Source: G965218495 sp965262785 (GTDB taxonomy: Bacteria; Bacteroidota; Rhodothermia; Rhodothermales; Bin80). Taken from it: 64,000 bases of DNA. The DNA lies in NCBI GenBank assembly GCA_965262785.1, contig OZ253559.1, forward strand, positions 992,001 through 1,056,000, written 5' to 3'. This document shows, one piece after another, positions 18,232 to 26,712 of this stretch (positions are counted from its first letter, which is position 1; every line of letters begins with the position of its first letter). The notes beneath the pieces were generated by a model. That model was not told the origin of the DNA. It saw only the letters and a program-made list of their open reading frames with translations, and searched no databases. The position numbers and the translations under genes are program-made.

Positions 18232-19971
18232 TCAGACGAAGTCGATGCGCAGCCGTCGATTCTGGAGCCACGGGATGGGCTCGGTCATGTCCAGGTAGCC
18301 GGCTTTGAGCAGTGCTCCGTTATGGGCGCGCCTTCCCAGCCGTACGGTGACCTGCTCTTCGCTCAGCGTGACGGTGGCGGAGGCAGCGACGAATTCGCGG
18401 AAGAGCGTGCGTGCCTTGCTTTTGGCATAGAGCCCGCCTACGCGGTGGGCCAGCATGCGATAGAGCGTGCTGGCCATGAGGGTCAGCTGCAGGTCGACGT
18501 CGATCTTCATGGGCACCGCCGCGGAGAGTGCGTCCATATGGAAGAAGTCGATGGCATCGGCAAGGTTGTTTTCAATGATCATGCGTCGGGCATAGCGGTC
18601 AATGAGCTTCGCCGCCGAGGTTTTCATGTCATTGGTTATCAGCAGCGTCGGCTTTTCATGCCCCAGGTGCGTGATGGCGATTTGCCGGAGCTTTTCGGGG
18701 TAGCCCTTCAGCTGAATCATTTCTTCAAACACGCGCGGTGTGCGATAGGCCCGTCCTACGTTGGAGAGCCGAGTGGTGCGCCAGGACTCCGCGGGCAGGG
18801 CCATCAGGGTCTCCAGCAGCTTTGCCGTCCGCCTGCGCAGGGTAAGGAAGCGGATGTCCCACTGATGGAGCTTGGCCAGATTGGCGTAGGTGGTCAGGCG
18901 ACTGTCGAAGACCAGCTCGGCCGGCCGCCGGCCCGTCCGCTTCTGCCAGCCATCGACAAAGCGCAGGATCTCGTCATTCTGCCCTTCCTTGCAGACCTGG
19001 GCGTGGGCATAGGCGAAGGTGCGGCCGGCGGCATCGCGGGCCACGAAGGCCAGGATGCCCCGCTGGCGCCGGCTGCGCTTGGAGACGTAGTGCTTCTCGA
19101 CCAGGGCCCGGTCGCCGTGATAGGGAATGGTGTGGAAGTCCAGGTCGAAAGAGGTGCCACGGCCCAGTCGTGCGTCCAATGCCATGATGCCGTGATGCCA
19201 CTGGTCCATCAAAGGTGGCAGCCGCCGGGGATCCACCCGGCAGCTGTATTCAGAGAGCGTGGACCGTTTAGGCATGACATTGAGCCCGGCAAACAGGGCG
19301 GGTCCCTCATCCAGGATGTCCGGCATCACGTGATGGGGCCGGCCTATGCCCCAGAGCTTCAAGGCCAGTAGGGCGCGGAAGGCGCAGCCGGCGGGCAGCC
19401 GCTGACTGCCGGGCATGCCGCCAGCTTCCAGCAGGGGGTCTATCGGCAGGCGTGCCAGGTCAAAGGCGAACAGAAACAGGCCTCCGAAGCGGGTACGGAA
19501 GCGGCGGGGGGTCAGGTCCAGCCTGCGGACATCGGCCGCGGGTGCCCGCCGAGCATGGTGCTCTTCACGCATCTCTCGCGTACGGCGCCAGAGCCGGGGC
19601 AGCCCAGCTTGCTTGATGGTGCGGGCAATGGTGGAGATGCCGGCCGGGATGTTCTCTTGAGCCAGCCGCTGCTGAATCTCACTGGCGGAGAGGTTCTCCT
19701 GCTTGCGCAGTGCGAGAATGCGCTCAGTGCGCCGGATATGCAGGGGCGCTGCAGGCTGCGGCTTGCGGCCGGGCTTACTGGTACGGAAGAAGTCGATCGC
19801 GGGCTTCTTGCGGAACTGGGCTGCAAGGTTCCGGACGCTGCCTTTGTGATAATCGAAGCGTCGCGCCGCCTCTTCTGCGGAGAGGCCCTCGACGTGCATG
19901 GCACGCAGGGCCTCATACCGGCGGTGGTTGGGGTTGGAGGGTTGTAGGAAGAGATGGGCAAGGGAGGACAT
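18232..19971 (-). CDS. IS1634/IS4-like DDE transposase, intact
   Basis: The protein has 579 residues from MSSLAHLFLQPSN; the frame itself is open to 20022. A helix-turn-helix region (RRFDYHKGSVRNLAAQF) is followed by a long DDE catalytic domain. The first Asp lies in SFDLDFHTIPYHGD and the second in VFDSRLTTYANL. The Glu is in YARRMIIENNLADAID, which fits the Y-x2-R-x3-E pattern of IS4-type elements. It aligns over its whole length with the amber-interrupted copy at 3984-5756, which it exceeds only in being intact. It separates the TRAP membrane genes from the TRAP receptor gene, so its insertion may have split that cluster. Confidence 0.87.
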   Translation of the reverse strand: MSSLAHLFLQPSNPNHRRYEALRAMHVEGLSAEEAARRFDYHKGSVRNLAAQFRKKPAIDFFRTSKPGRKPQPAAPLHIRRTERILALRKQENLSASEIQQRLAQENIPAGISTIARTIKQAGLPRLWRRTREMREEHHARRAPAADVRRLDLTPRRFRTRFGGLFLFAFDLARLPIDPLLEAGGMPGSQRLPAGCAFRALLALKLWGIGRPHHVMPDILDEGPALFAGLNVMPKRSTLSEYSCRVDPRRLPPLMDQWHHGIMALDARLGRGTSFDLDFHTIPYHGDRALVEKHYVSKRSRRQRGILAFVARDAAGRTFAYAHAQVCKEGQNDEILRFVDGWQKRTGRRPAELVFDSRLTTYANLAKLHQWDIRFLTLRRRTAKLLETLMALPAESWRTTRLSNVGRAYRTPRVFEEMIQLKGYPEKLRQIAITHLGHEKPTLLITNDMKTSAAKLIDRYARRMIIENNLADAIDFFHMDALSAAVPMKIDVDLQLTLMASTLYRMLAHRVGGLYAKSKARTLFREFVAASATVTLSEEQVTVRLGRRAHNGALLKAGYLDMTEPIPWLQNRRLRIDFV

Positions 19972-19991
19972 ACGACACAGTATAGGTAAGT

Positions 19992-20169
19992 AGTATATAC
20001 CAATGTAGTACAGTAGCAACACAGATGCAAGCCACTGCGGCCATTAGTGGCCAAAAAAGATCACAATGCCTCCAAAGATATCTTAATATCCGCCAAATAC
20101 CGTCCGGAAGGCGTTCGAATACACGCAGGCCCTTGATGCCTTCGTCAATATAATAGAGTGGTATATACT
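19992..20169. repeat. Distant inverted repeat upstream of the transposase gene
   Basis: agtatatacca (19992-20002) and tggtatatact (20159-20169) are perfect inverted copies 156 bp apart, just upstream of the transposase start. The intervening sequence has no gene. They may be regulatory or part of the element end; no matching copy was found on the other side of the gene. Confidence 0.35.
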
Positions 20170-20306
20170 AGCTAATAGTGTTTGGACGTATGCCGCCTGA
20201 TCAATAGATATTGAGCCAGAGAACCAAAAAGCCCGTGTCAGGGCGCACAAAGGGCTTGTATCGACGGGCGAGGACTCACTTTAATTCTGACTCTTGGAAA
20301 TCGAGG

Positions 20307-21407
20307 CTAGCGGCCATGCACGTAGTCTGCAAAGGTCTGCTCGCTCGTCCCAAACCAGGCGGTCGCATCCTTCTGCCATGCCGTATACGAATCATAGATC
20401 TTGGCATACTCGGGGTCGCTCGTCCCCTCTTTCAGCAGTTCTTGTGCGCTGGCATAGGCGGCATCCAGTACGTCTTTCGGGAATGCGCGAACCTCAGTGC
20501 CGCCTTCAATGAGCCGGCGAAAGGAAGGCGGGTTGACAGCGTCGTAGCGGGACAACATGTAGAGATTTGCCTCGGCGGCTGCTACCTCGAGTACATGTTG
20601 GTAGTTTGCGGGTAGCTGATTCCAGACATCCCTGTTGATATAGAAGGAGAGGTTGGCACCAGGCTCCCACCACCCTGGGTAGTAATAGTAGCGGGCTACT
20701 TGGGCAAAGCCCAACTTTTCGTCGTCATATGGGCCGACCCATTCCGCGGCGTCGATGGCACCGCGCTCAAGCGCAGGGTAGATTTCGCCCCCAGGAATCT
20801 GCTGTACGGTAACACCCAGGCGGTCCATTACCCGTCCACCCATGCCCGGGATTCGCATGGAGAGGCCCTTGAGGTCACCCGCAGAGTTGACTTCCCGGTT
20901 AAACCAGCCGCCCATCTGGACCCCGGTGTTCCCGCCTGGAAGGTTGAGGATGTTGTAGTCTGCAAAGAGACTCCTCAAGAGCTCCATGCCGCCGCCGTGA
21001 TACGCCCAGCTGTTAAACTGGCGCGCCGTAAGTCCGAATGGCACCGTAGTATCAAATGCCAAGGCGGGGCTCTTTCCGATATAGTAGTATGACGCGGTGT
21101 GTCCCATCTGGGCGGTGCCCTTCTGGACGGACTCAAGCACTTCGAAGGCGGGCACGAGCTCGCCGGCAGGGTATACCAGAATCTTGAACCGGCCGCCGGT
21201 AAGGTTGCCGACCCGCTCTGCAAGTACCTCGGCGGCGCCGTAAATGGTGTCCAGCCCTCGGGAGTAGCTTGACACTAGACGCCACCGAAGTGAAGGATCG
21301 CCAGTCTGAACGGCTGGAGCGCCGCCATCGCCGGAGGCGCAGGAGGAAAGAAGCAGGCTGGCGGATGAACCGAGCGCTGCGGCTTTGACGAAGTCACGCC
21401 TCTGCAT
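20307..21407 (-). CDS. TRAP transporter periplasmic receptor, TakP/DctP type
   Basis: The 366-residue protein starts MQRRDFVKAAALG, a twin-arginine signal, followed by SLLLSSC, a lipobox-like site, so it may be a Tat-exported lipoprotein. The mature part is a DctP-family receptor: GTAQMGHTASYYYIGKSP, the core LKGLSMRIPGMGGRVMDRLG, and GAIDAAEWVGPYDDEKLGF, which is typical of the 2-oxoacid-binding TakP branch. It would hand substrate to the DctQ and DctM subunits encoded at 15624-17561. Its opposite orientation and separation by a transposase gene are unusual for a TRAP operon. The exact substrate is not certain. Confidence 0.9.
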   Translation of the reverse strand: MQRRDFVKAAALGSSASLLLSSCASGDGGAPAVQTGDPSLRWRLVSSYSRGLDTIYGAAEVLAERVGNLTGGRFKILVYPAGELVPAFEVLESVQKGTAQMGHTASYYYIGKSPALAFDTTVPFGLTARQFNSWAYHGGGMELLRSLFADYNILNLPGGNTGVQMGGWFNREVNSAGDLKGLSMRIPGMGGRVMDRLGVTVQQIPGGEIYPALERGAIDAAEWVGPYDDEKLGFAQVARYYYYPGWWEPGANLSFYINRDVWNQLPANYQHVLEVAAAEANLYMLSRYDAVNPPSFRRLIEGGTEVRAFPKDVLDAAYASAQELLKEGTSDPEYAKIYDSYTAWQKDATAWFGTSEQTFADYVHGR

Positions 21408-21429
21408 GGGTAGTGTGGGTTAAAATGGT

Positions 21430-22149
21430 CTACCCGCGCGGCCGAAGCGGGCGCATGACGACTTCCGATATCAGGTAGTTATCCGGGCCCTCAAGGATAT
21501 GAACAACCGTATTGGCAATGTCTTCTGGATGCATCGGGTTTTGGGCACCGCTGCTGCCTGCCAGGCGGCCGAAGTCAGTCTGCACGGAGCCAGGGCACAC
21601 ACTAGTGACCTTGATGCCATCAGTACGCAGCTCCTTCATCAGAGCCTCGCTGAATCCGCGCAGCCCGAACTTGGTGGCATTGTAGGCGCTGATGTTGGCG
21701 TTTCCGATGATCCCCGCTATGGAAGCGATGTTGATGATATGGCCTCCAAAGCCGGACCGTCCGTTCTGTGCTTGCATCAGCGGAATCACCGCACGCGTAC
21801 AGAAGAATACTCCGCTGAGGTTTGTATCGATCTGGAGGGCCCAGCTTTTTGACGACAGCGTACTGAGCGGCCCGAAGCGGGCCAGTCCGGCGTTGTTTAT
21901 CAGCACGTCAACCTGCCCGGGGTCTTCAGCAAGGGCAGAAAAAGCGGCATGGACCTGTTCTTCGCTGGTTACATCACAGCACACAGGTGCAAAGAGTTCA
22001 CCCAGCTCCCTGCGCAGCTCCGCTAGCTTTGCTTCACGGCGTGCAAGCCCATATACACGGCAGCCGCGTGCTATCAGCTTTTGAGCAAAGGTGCGTCCGA
22101 GCCCCGCGCTGGCACCGGTCACCACCACGACCTTTCCTTGGAGGTCCAT
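21430..22149 (-). CDS. Short-chain dehydrogenase/reductase
   Basis: The protein has 240 residues from MDLQGKVVVVTG. It shows the classical SDR signature: TGASAGLG for NAD(P) binding, NNAG, and the catalytic set Ser (IINIASIAG) with YNATK. The start at 22149 places the cofactor motif at the expected distance; the open frame upstream to 22311 overlaps the divergent aminotransferase gene and is unlikely to be used. The receptor gene follows 22 bp downstream on the same strand, so both may be transcribed together. The substrate cannot be read from the sequence. Confidence 0.9.
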   Translation of the reverse strand: MDLQGKVVVVTGASAGLGRTFAQKLIARGCRVYGLARREAKLAELRRELGELFAPVCCDVTSEEQVHAAFSALAEDPGQVDVLINNAGLARFGPLSTLSSKSWALQIDTNLSGVFFCTRAVIPLMQAQNGRSGFGGHIINIASIAGIIGNANISAYNATKFGLRGFSEALMKELRTDGIKVTSVCPGSVQTDFGRLAGSSGAQNPMHPEDIANTVVHILEGPDNYLISEVVMRPLRPRG

Positions 22150-22232
22150 CTCGTCGCAGTCTACGTTCGCTGCAGCTGTAACGATAATCGTCTGACGCGG
22201 TTCAAAGGGAAAGCTTTGCCCGTTTACATCCC

Positions 22233-23417
22233 ATGCAGCTAACGCGTCCCGAGCTCTTTGCCCGACACGTCGCCTGGACCAGCGATACGCCACTAGGGCT
22301 TGAGGTATCACGCGCCGCCGGTCCGTACATCACGCTAGCAGACGGGCGTCGCCTCATCGACTGCATTAGCGGCATCGCGGTGTCGAATATTGGCCACCGG
22401 CATCCGCGGGTGGTTCAAGCAGCGAAAGAGCAATTGGATCGCCACCTGCATGTAATGGTGTACGGAGAGCTTATTCAGCGGCCGCAGGTTGACTATGCGG
22501 CACGGCTTTGCCGCGAGCTGCCTGGGTCCTTGCAGACGGTGTATTACACCATGACCGGTACCGAGGCCAACGAGGGAGCGCTCAAGGTGGCCAAAAAGTA
22601 CACCGGCCGCACCAAGATGGTCGCATTCGAACGTTCGTTTCACGGAGACACGCACGGATCGCTCAGCGTCACGGGTCGCGACGTGTATCGCAAGCCGTTT
22701 CAGCCCTTGCTGCCCGATGTCTCGTTCCTGCCATTCGGCGATATCGAGGCTCTGGACAGCATAGATGCAGAGACAGCGTGTGTCATCACGGAGCCCATCC
22801 AGGGGGAGGGCGGCATGAATGTGCCGTCTGATGCGTGGATGCAGGCGCTCCGTGCCCGGTGCACCAATACGGGTTCCCTGCTCATCTTTGACGAAATTCA
22901 GACCGGCTTTGGACGGACGGGTACCCTTTTTGCCTTTGAGGGCTTTGGCGTAGTGCCCGACATTATGACCGTGGCCAAGGCGATGGGCGGCGGCATGCCA
23001 CTGGGCGCGTTCATTTCAAGTCATGACATTCTCGGGACTCTGCGCGCAGATCCGCCGCTCAGCCATGTGACCACCTTTGGCGGACATCCGGTATCGTGTG
23101 CCGCGGCGCACGCCGCCCTGGCAGTGATACTGGAAGAGGAACTGCCCGCACGGGCTCGCGAGATCGGGCGTACCGTACGTACGCGGCTAAGGCACCAGCG
23201 CCTAATGGAGGTAAGGGGACGCGGGGCGATGCTTGGACTTGCGCTGGAGAGCGAAGCCTTGGCAAGACAGCTGGTTCAGTCATGCCTTGAGCAGGGCGTC
23301 CTGTTAGGCTGGACGCTGCATGCCGGAAGCCTCATACGCCTGGCTCCGCCCCTAAACATTCCGTTTGACTTGCTCAGCCACGCGCTGGACACCATCTTGC
23401 TCGCGCTTGACAGGTAG
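22233..23417 (+). CDS. Class-III PLP-dependent aminotransferase
   Basis: A 394-residue fold-type I aminotransferase close to the acetylornithine/4-aminobutyrate group. It has the N-terminal substrate region (GLEVSRAAGPYITLADGRR), the phosphate-binding MTGTEANEGALKVAKKY, EPIQGEGG, the cofactor Asp in LIFDEIQTGFGRTG, and the PLP lysine in VAKAMGGGMPLGA. TTFGGHPVSCAAA follows. It is transcribed divergently from the dehydrogenase gene, with 83 bp between their starts. Its 3' end overlaps the convergent kinase gene by 66 bp. Which amino donor it uses is not clear; biosynthetic ornithine aminotransferase is only one option. Confidence 0.9.
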   Translation: MQLTRPELFARHVAWTSDTPLGLEVSRAAGPYITLADGRRLIDCISGIAVSNIGHRHPRVVQAAKEQLDRHLHVMVYGELIQRPQVDYAARLCRELPGSLQTVYYTMTGTEANEGALKVAKKYTGRTKMVAFERSFHGDTHGSLSVTGRDVYRKPFQPLLPDVSFLPFGDIEALDSIDAETACVITEPIQGEGGMNVPSDAWMQALRARCTNTGSLLIFDEIQTGFGRTGTLFAFEGFGVVPDIMTVAKAMGGGMPLGAFISSHDILGTLRADPPLSHVTTFGGHPVSCAAAHAALAVILEEELPARAREIGRTVRTRLRHQRLMEVRGRGAMLGLALESEALARQLVQSCLEQGVLLGWTLHAGSLIRLAPPLNIPFDLLSHALDTILLALDR

Positions 23418-24782
23418 TGCATCAAGAAAGCGGGCAAAGGCCTCGTCGTAGGCCGGGTGCGGCACTGGCTCAAAGGTTCGTTCAATGCGCGTCATGGCGG
23501 CCATTGCGCATTCCAGCTCTCCGAGCTCGGTGCCGGTCGCGGCCAGGATAGCCGCACCCATGGCGGCCTCCGGGTGTGCCACGCGATGCATGACGCGGCG
23601 GCATACATTGGCTCGGCACTGCGTCCATACGTCACTACGGCTACCCCCGCCCGTGGCATAGACATCACCTCCGCCCGTCCCGGCGGCGCTGTCCAGTACA
23701 TCATATGCCAAGCGTTCCACAAAGGCCGTTCCCTGAAGGCAAGACGCGTAGCGCGCAAGAAGGCCCTCTGCCGGCTTCACGAATCCGCATACCTCGGCAT
23801 CGGCAAATGGAAAGCGTTCCCCCTGGCCGGTGAGCGGATACGACACATGCGGCGTCGGAATGAGCGCCAAAGCCTTTCGGTCAAGTAGCTTGGGGTCATG
23901 CCCGGCAAACCATTTGCCAATCCAGGCAGCCCCCGTATTGCTGGCACCACCAGGCAACCACAGTCCGCCTGGCAGCTTATGCGAATAGAGATTCTGCCCT
24001 TGTACCACCAAGGGGCTCAGCCCCTTGAAGATCAGGGTTGTTCCGAGGGCAGCGTTGTAATCGCCGATGCGGCGCATGCCACTGGCGATGGCACCTGCGA
24101 CGCCGTCGGTGGCGCCGGCTACCACCGGCAGGCCTTCGGGCAAATGCGTTTCCATACTAGCGGCGCGCGAGATTCGGCCCATGACGGTGCCGGGGGCGAT
24201 CACGGGAGGCAGTCTGTCCCGGATAGCGGCGTCAATCCAAGTGGGCCACGCCTCGTGCTCTAGGTCGTAGCCCATCTTCAGGGCATTGGAGTAATCCGAT
24301 GTGAATGTGTCCGTGAAGCGGCTCGAAAGCCAATCCGCAGGATGGCAAAGGCGCGTGGCCTGTGCAAACAACTTCGGGCGGTGGCGCTGGATCCACAAAG
24401 CCTTCGGCAACGAGAACGATGCCGAGAACTTGTATGGCATCCCATGGCCGGTGGCCTCAAGCGCAGTCGCCTCCTCCCGCGCCCGAGCATCATAGTACAT
24501 GAGTGCAGGGGCCAGCGCGCGGCCACGGTCATCTGAGCAAACCAGCGTGCCGGAGGTGGAAACTACCGACAAGCCCCGAAGGCGCACCTTACCGGTTCCT
24601 ATTTTGCGCAGCACAGCCTTCGTCACGGCTGTGAGTGCTTCCCACCAGCGGTCTGGCTCCACGGTTGCCTGCGGCCACGCGTTGCGGGCTTCGGCAACTA
24701 CGAGGCCGGTGGCCGTTGCTACGATGCCGCGTAGGCCACTTGTGCCCAAGTCAAGCCCAAGAAAGAGCGAACCTTGGTGCAT
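23352..24782 (-). CDS. FGGY-family carbohydrate kinase, xylulokinase-like
   Basis: The 476-residue protein starts MHQGSLFLGLDLGTSGLRG, the ATPase phosphate loop of the FGGY sugar kinases. Later motifs are VVAGATDGVAGAIASG, ALGTTLIFKG and ATGGGSRSDVWTQ, close to the FGGY C-terminal signature, then MGAAILAATG. The reaction is ATP-dependent phosphorylation of a sugar or sugar alcohol; the xylulokinase branch looks closest. The ATG at 24782 is needed to keep the nucleotide motif and is preferred over the open frame to 24953, which crosses tRNA genes. That ATG shares its first base with the CCA end of the tRNA-Ser gene immediately upstream. Confidence 0.88.
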   Translation of the reverse strand: MHQGSLFLGLDLGTSGLRGIVATATGLVVAEARNAWPQATVEPDRWWEALTAVTKAVLRKIGTGKVRLRGLSVVSTSGTLVCSDDRGRALAPALMYYDARAREEATALEATGHGMPYKFSASFSLPKALWIQRHRPKLFAQATRLCHPADWLSSRFTDTFTSDYSNALKMGYDLEHEAWPTWIDAAIRDRLPPVIAPGTVMGRISRAASMETHLPEGLPVVAGATDGVAGAIASGMRRIGDYNAALGTTLIFKGLSPLVVQGQNLYSHKLPGGLWLPGGASNTGAAWIGKWFAGHDPKLLDRKALALIPTPHVSYPLTGQGERFPFADAEVCGFVKPAEGLLARYASCLQGTAFVERLAYDVLDSAAGTGGGDVYATGGGSRSDVWTQCRANVCRRVMHRVAHPEAAMGAAILAATGTELGELECAMAAMTRIERTFEPVPHPAYDEAFARFLDALPVKREQDGVQRVAEQVKRNV

Positions 24783-24869
24783 GGCGGAGGGGGAGGGATT
24801 CGAACCCCCGGTGCCTGACGGCACGCTGGTTTTCAAGACCAGTGCATTCGACCACTCTGCCACCCCTCC
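24782..24869 (-). tRNA. tRNA-Ser(TGA), CCA encoded
   Basis: The minus strand gives an 88-nt cloverleaf with acceptor GGAGGGG pairing CCCCTCC, discriminator G, and an encoded CCA. The anticodon loop is CTTGAAA, so the anticodon is TGA. A long variable arm (CGTGCCGTCAGGCACCG) marks a serine tRNA, and the T loop is GTTCGAATC. The final A of the CCA is the A of the downstream kinase ATG. Confidence 0.95.
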
Positions 24870-24872
24870 AGA

Positions 24873-24900
24873 CAAAAAAAGAGCCGGACCTAGGTCCGGC
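24873..24900 (-). terminator. Intrinsic terminator of the tRNA-Ser(GCT) gene
   Basis: On the minus strand a perfect palindrome, GCCGGACCTAGGTCCGGC (24900-24883), is followed by TCTTTTTTTG. It lies directly downstream of tRNA-Ser(GCT) and upstream of tRNA-Ser(TGA), so the second tRNA probably has its own promoter or depends on readthrough. Confidence 0.85.
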
Positions 24901-24910
24901 CCATGTTGAG

Positions 24911-24998
24911 CGGAGAGGGTGGGATTCGAACCCACGATGAGCTGTAAACCCATACTCCCTTAGCAGGGGAGCGCCTTCAGCCGCTCGGCCACCTCTCC
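24911..24998 (-). tRNA. tRNA-Ser(GCT)
   Basis: An 88-nt cloverleaf with acceptor GGAGAGG pairing CCTCTCC, anticodon loop CTGCTAA (anticodon GCT), and a long variable arm. The T loop is GTTCGAATC. CCA is not encoded here (the next bases are CTC), unlike the neighbouring serine tRNA. Confidence 0.95.
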
Positions 24999-25411
24999 GA
25001 GCATCTGGTGCGATAACTACCGTTCAGTAAGTGATAACACGTAACCGAGGCCTAGTTCAGTAGTTCCTCTGGCCCTCACATCGGTGTTCCAGAGTAGCAG
25101 GCGCCTGCACGCTGCGTGCCCTCTGTGCCAATAAGAAGTGAGACAGTTCAATACATTAATAGTGTAGCCGCGTTGGGGTTCAAGCGGCAGGCATTCCGCC
25201 CACACTATCGTTTGATATTCAGTGGGCGGGTCGATCCGCCGCGGACTTCGACCGCTCCGCCATCCGGTAGCAGCGTGTCGTTGTTTCCGGGGTCATTGCC
25301 CTTCTGGCACGCCAGCGCTATGTACTGGCGCACTGCCATCTCAACCAAGTCCAGTCCAATCTCACCAATGGGGCCTTGGTGACCGCGCTGGCGAGACGTG
25401 CACCTGAGCCA
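24999..25411. other. Gene-free interval
   Basis: About 410 bp without a convincing gene; the frame at 25116-25382 (+) has no family resemblance. It includes the upstream region of the tRNA-Ser(GCT) gene, where a promoter must lie, but no element could be identified with confidence. Confidence 0.45.
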
Positions 25412-26569
25412 CTATTCTGCGCCTTTACGTTTGTGTATGATGACGCGTGGGTAAGGGTTGTGGCTGGTCACGACGACGAAGTCACCGCCTACCGCGGCCA
25501 CGCGGCCAGTACCGAGATGTTCGCCTTTTCCCGTACGAACATCTATTCTGAATATGTGATTTGCATATTCCTGCTCGTCGTCGCTCTCGGTGTAGTAACC
25601 CAAATAAAAATGGTCAGCGCCATCCGAAAACAGCGTATGTACGTTGCCTTCTCCCACACCAGGGGCCCCTTGGCGAATCATAGCTCGCCCCCACTCCCTC
25701 TCTATATCCTCCTCCATGACTCTGGGCTTAAAGTCGGCCAGCCGCGTCCGCCATACTACGACTCCATCTTCCGTGTAGGCAGTAAGAGCCGGAATGTTGT
25801 CCTTGATCACACCAACTATCCGGTGCTTTTCGCTGCATGCCAATAAACTTTCCAAGGACATCGTTGTCTGGACGGATGTATTGGCAGACGCGTAGACCTC
25901 AACAAAAGAATTCTTACGTACCCCGTCCGCTGTCAATCTGTGGACAAGATGCTCCGCCTTTGGTTTGTAGCCAGAGGTGTACAAGTGGCCATTTATGGCA
26001 CAGTTGCCGCTGAAGCCCATGAAATCCCTGCTGAAGGAGTCTTTCAGCATGACGCCAGACGCCTGATGCTCAAAAACATGGATCCGGATATCTTCAACGA
26101 CAAAAATGGTCCGCCCTGAGACGGCGATTTCCTGGGGAGTGCGAAACTCGCCTGGTCCCTCTCCTGGGCCTCCAAATGAGCCCAGCAAATTGCCACTAAA
26201 GTCAAACATCCGGACTTCGTTGTACTCCGAGTCCAGGATGTACAGGGTCTCGTTGCCGTCCGTAGCTACATCGGCGATGTAGCCGAACATCTCTTGATGC
26301 TCCCCCTCAAGCACGCCGAGGACGACGGAGTCCGCATCAATGCCTCCTGGGAACACATGCTTGATTCCAGCGGCATTCCTGCACTCACGTAACGCCAGAT
26401 CAGGAGGGTATGCTTCCGGAATGTTTTCTGGCGTCGGATGACGCGTACCGGGGGATACAAGAATGCCTTTGCGGTCTATGATGCGTCCACGGTTTTGCGC
26501 ACTGACCTGAATAGACGAGGCTAGTGCAAGCAGCAGCAAACAAATACCTGGACCTGGTGTATTCAGCAT
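25412..26569 (-). CDS. Secreted six-bladed beta-propeller (NHL-like) protein
   Basis: The 385-residue protein begins with a signal peptide, MLNTPGPGICLLLLALASSIQ, probably cleaved near VSAQ. The body has beta-propeller repeats of the 6-bladed type common in Bacteroidota: YIADVATDGNETLYILDSEY, VRMFDFSGNLLGSFGGPGEG and EFRTPQEIAVSGRTIFVVED. Such proteins are exported and often bind ligands or cell-surface partners; no catalytic residues are apparent. It follows atpG on the same strand with a gap of about 140 bp, and nothing ties it to the ATP synthase functionally. Confidence 0.78.
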   Translation of the reverse strand: MLNTPGPGICLLLLALASSIQVSAQNRGRIIDRKGILVSPGTRHPTPENIPEAYPPDLALRECRNAAGIKHVFPGGIDADSVVLGVLEGEHQEMFGYIADVATDGNETLYILDSEYNEVRMFDFSGNLLGSFGGPGEGPGEFRTPQEIAVSGRTIFVVEDIRIHVFEHQASGVMLKDSFSRDFMGFSGNCAINGHLYTSGYKPKAEHLVHRLTADGVRKNSFVEVYASANTSVQTTMSLESLLACSEKHRIVGVIKDNIPALTAYTEDGVVVWRTRLADFKPRVMEEDIEREWGRAMIRQGAPGVGEGNVHTLFSDGADHFYLGYYTESDDEQEYANHIFRIDVRTGKGEHLGTGRVAAVGGDFVVVTSHNPYPRVIIHKRKGAE

Positions 26570-26712
26570 ACGTCCCCAATTCAGTCGAATTTGCCGTCCG
26601 GTGCGGTTGTCTCAGCCCAGCACTTGAAGGCTATGCGCTCGAAAACCGCTGGCGGATCGGTGCCTCGGTTGCATGCCCTGCATTGGAGTTAACGGAACAC
26701 GCCAGGAAGGCG

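Noticed and set aside
3900..20060. Terminal inverted repeats for the two IS1634-like elements
   Set aside because: The flanks of both transposase genes were compared, but no shared ends or target duplications could be found.
24499..24940. Plus-strand frames reading MAEGEGFEPPVPDGTLV and similar
   Set aside because: These are the well-known false proteins from the complement of tRNA-Ser genes.
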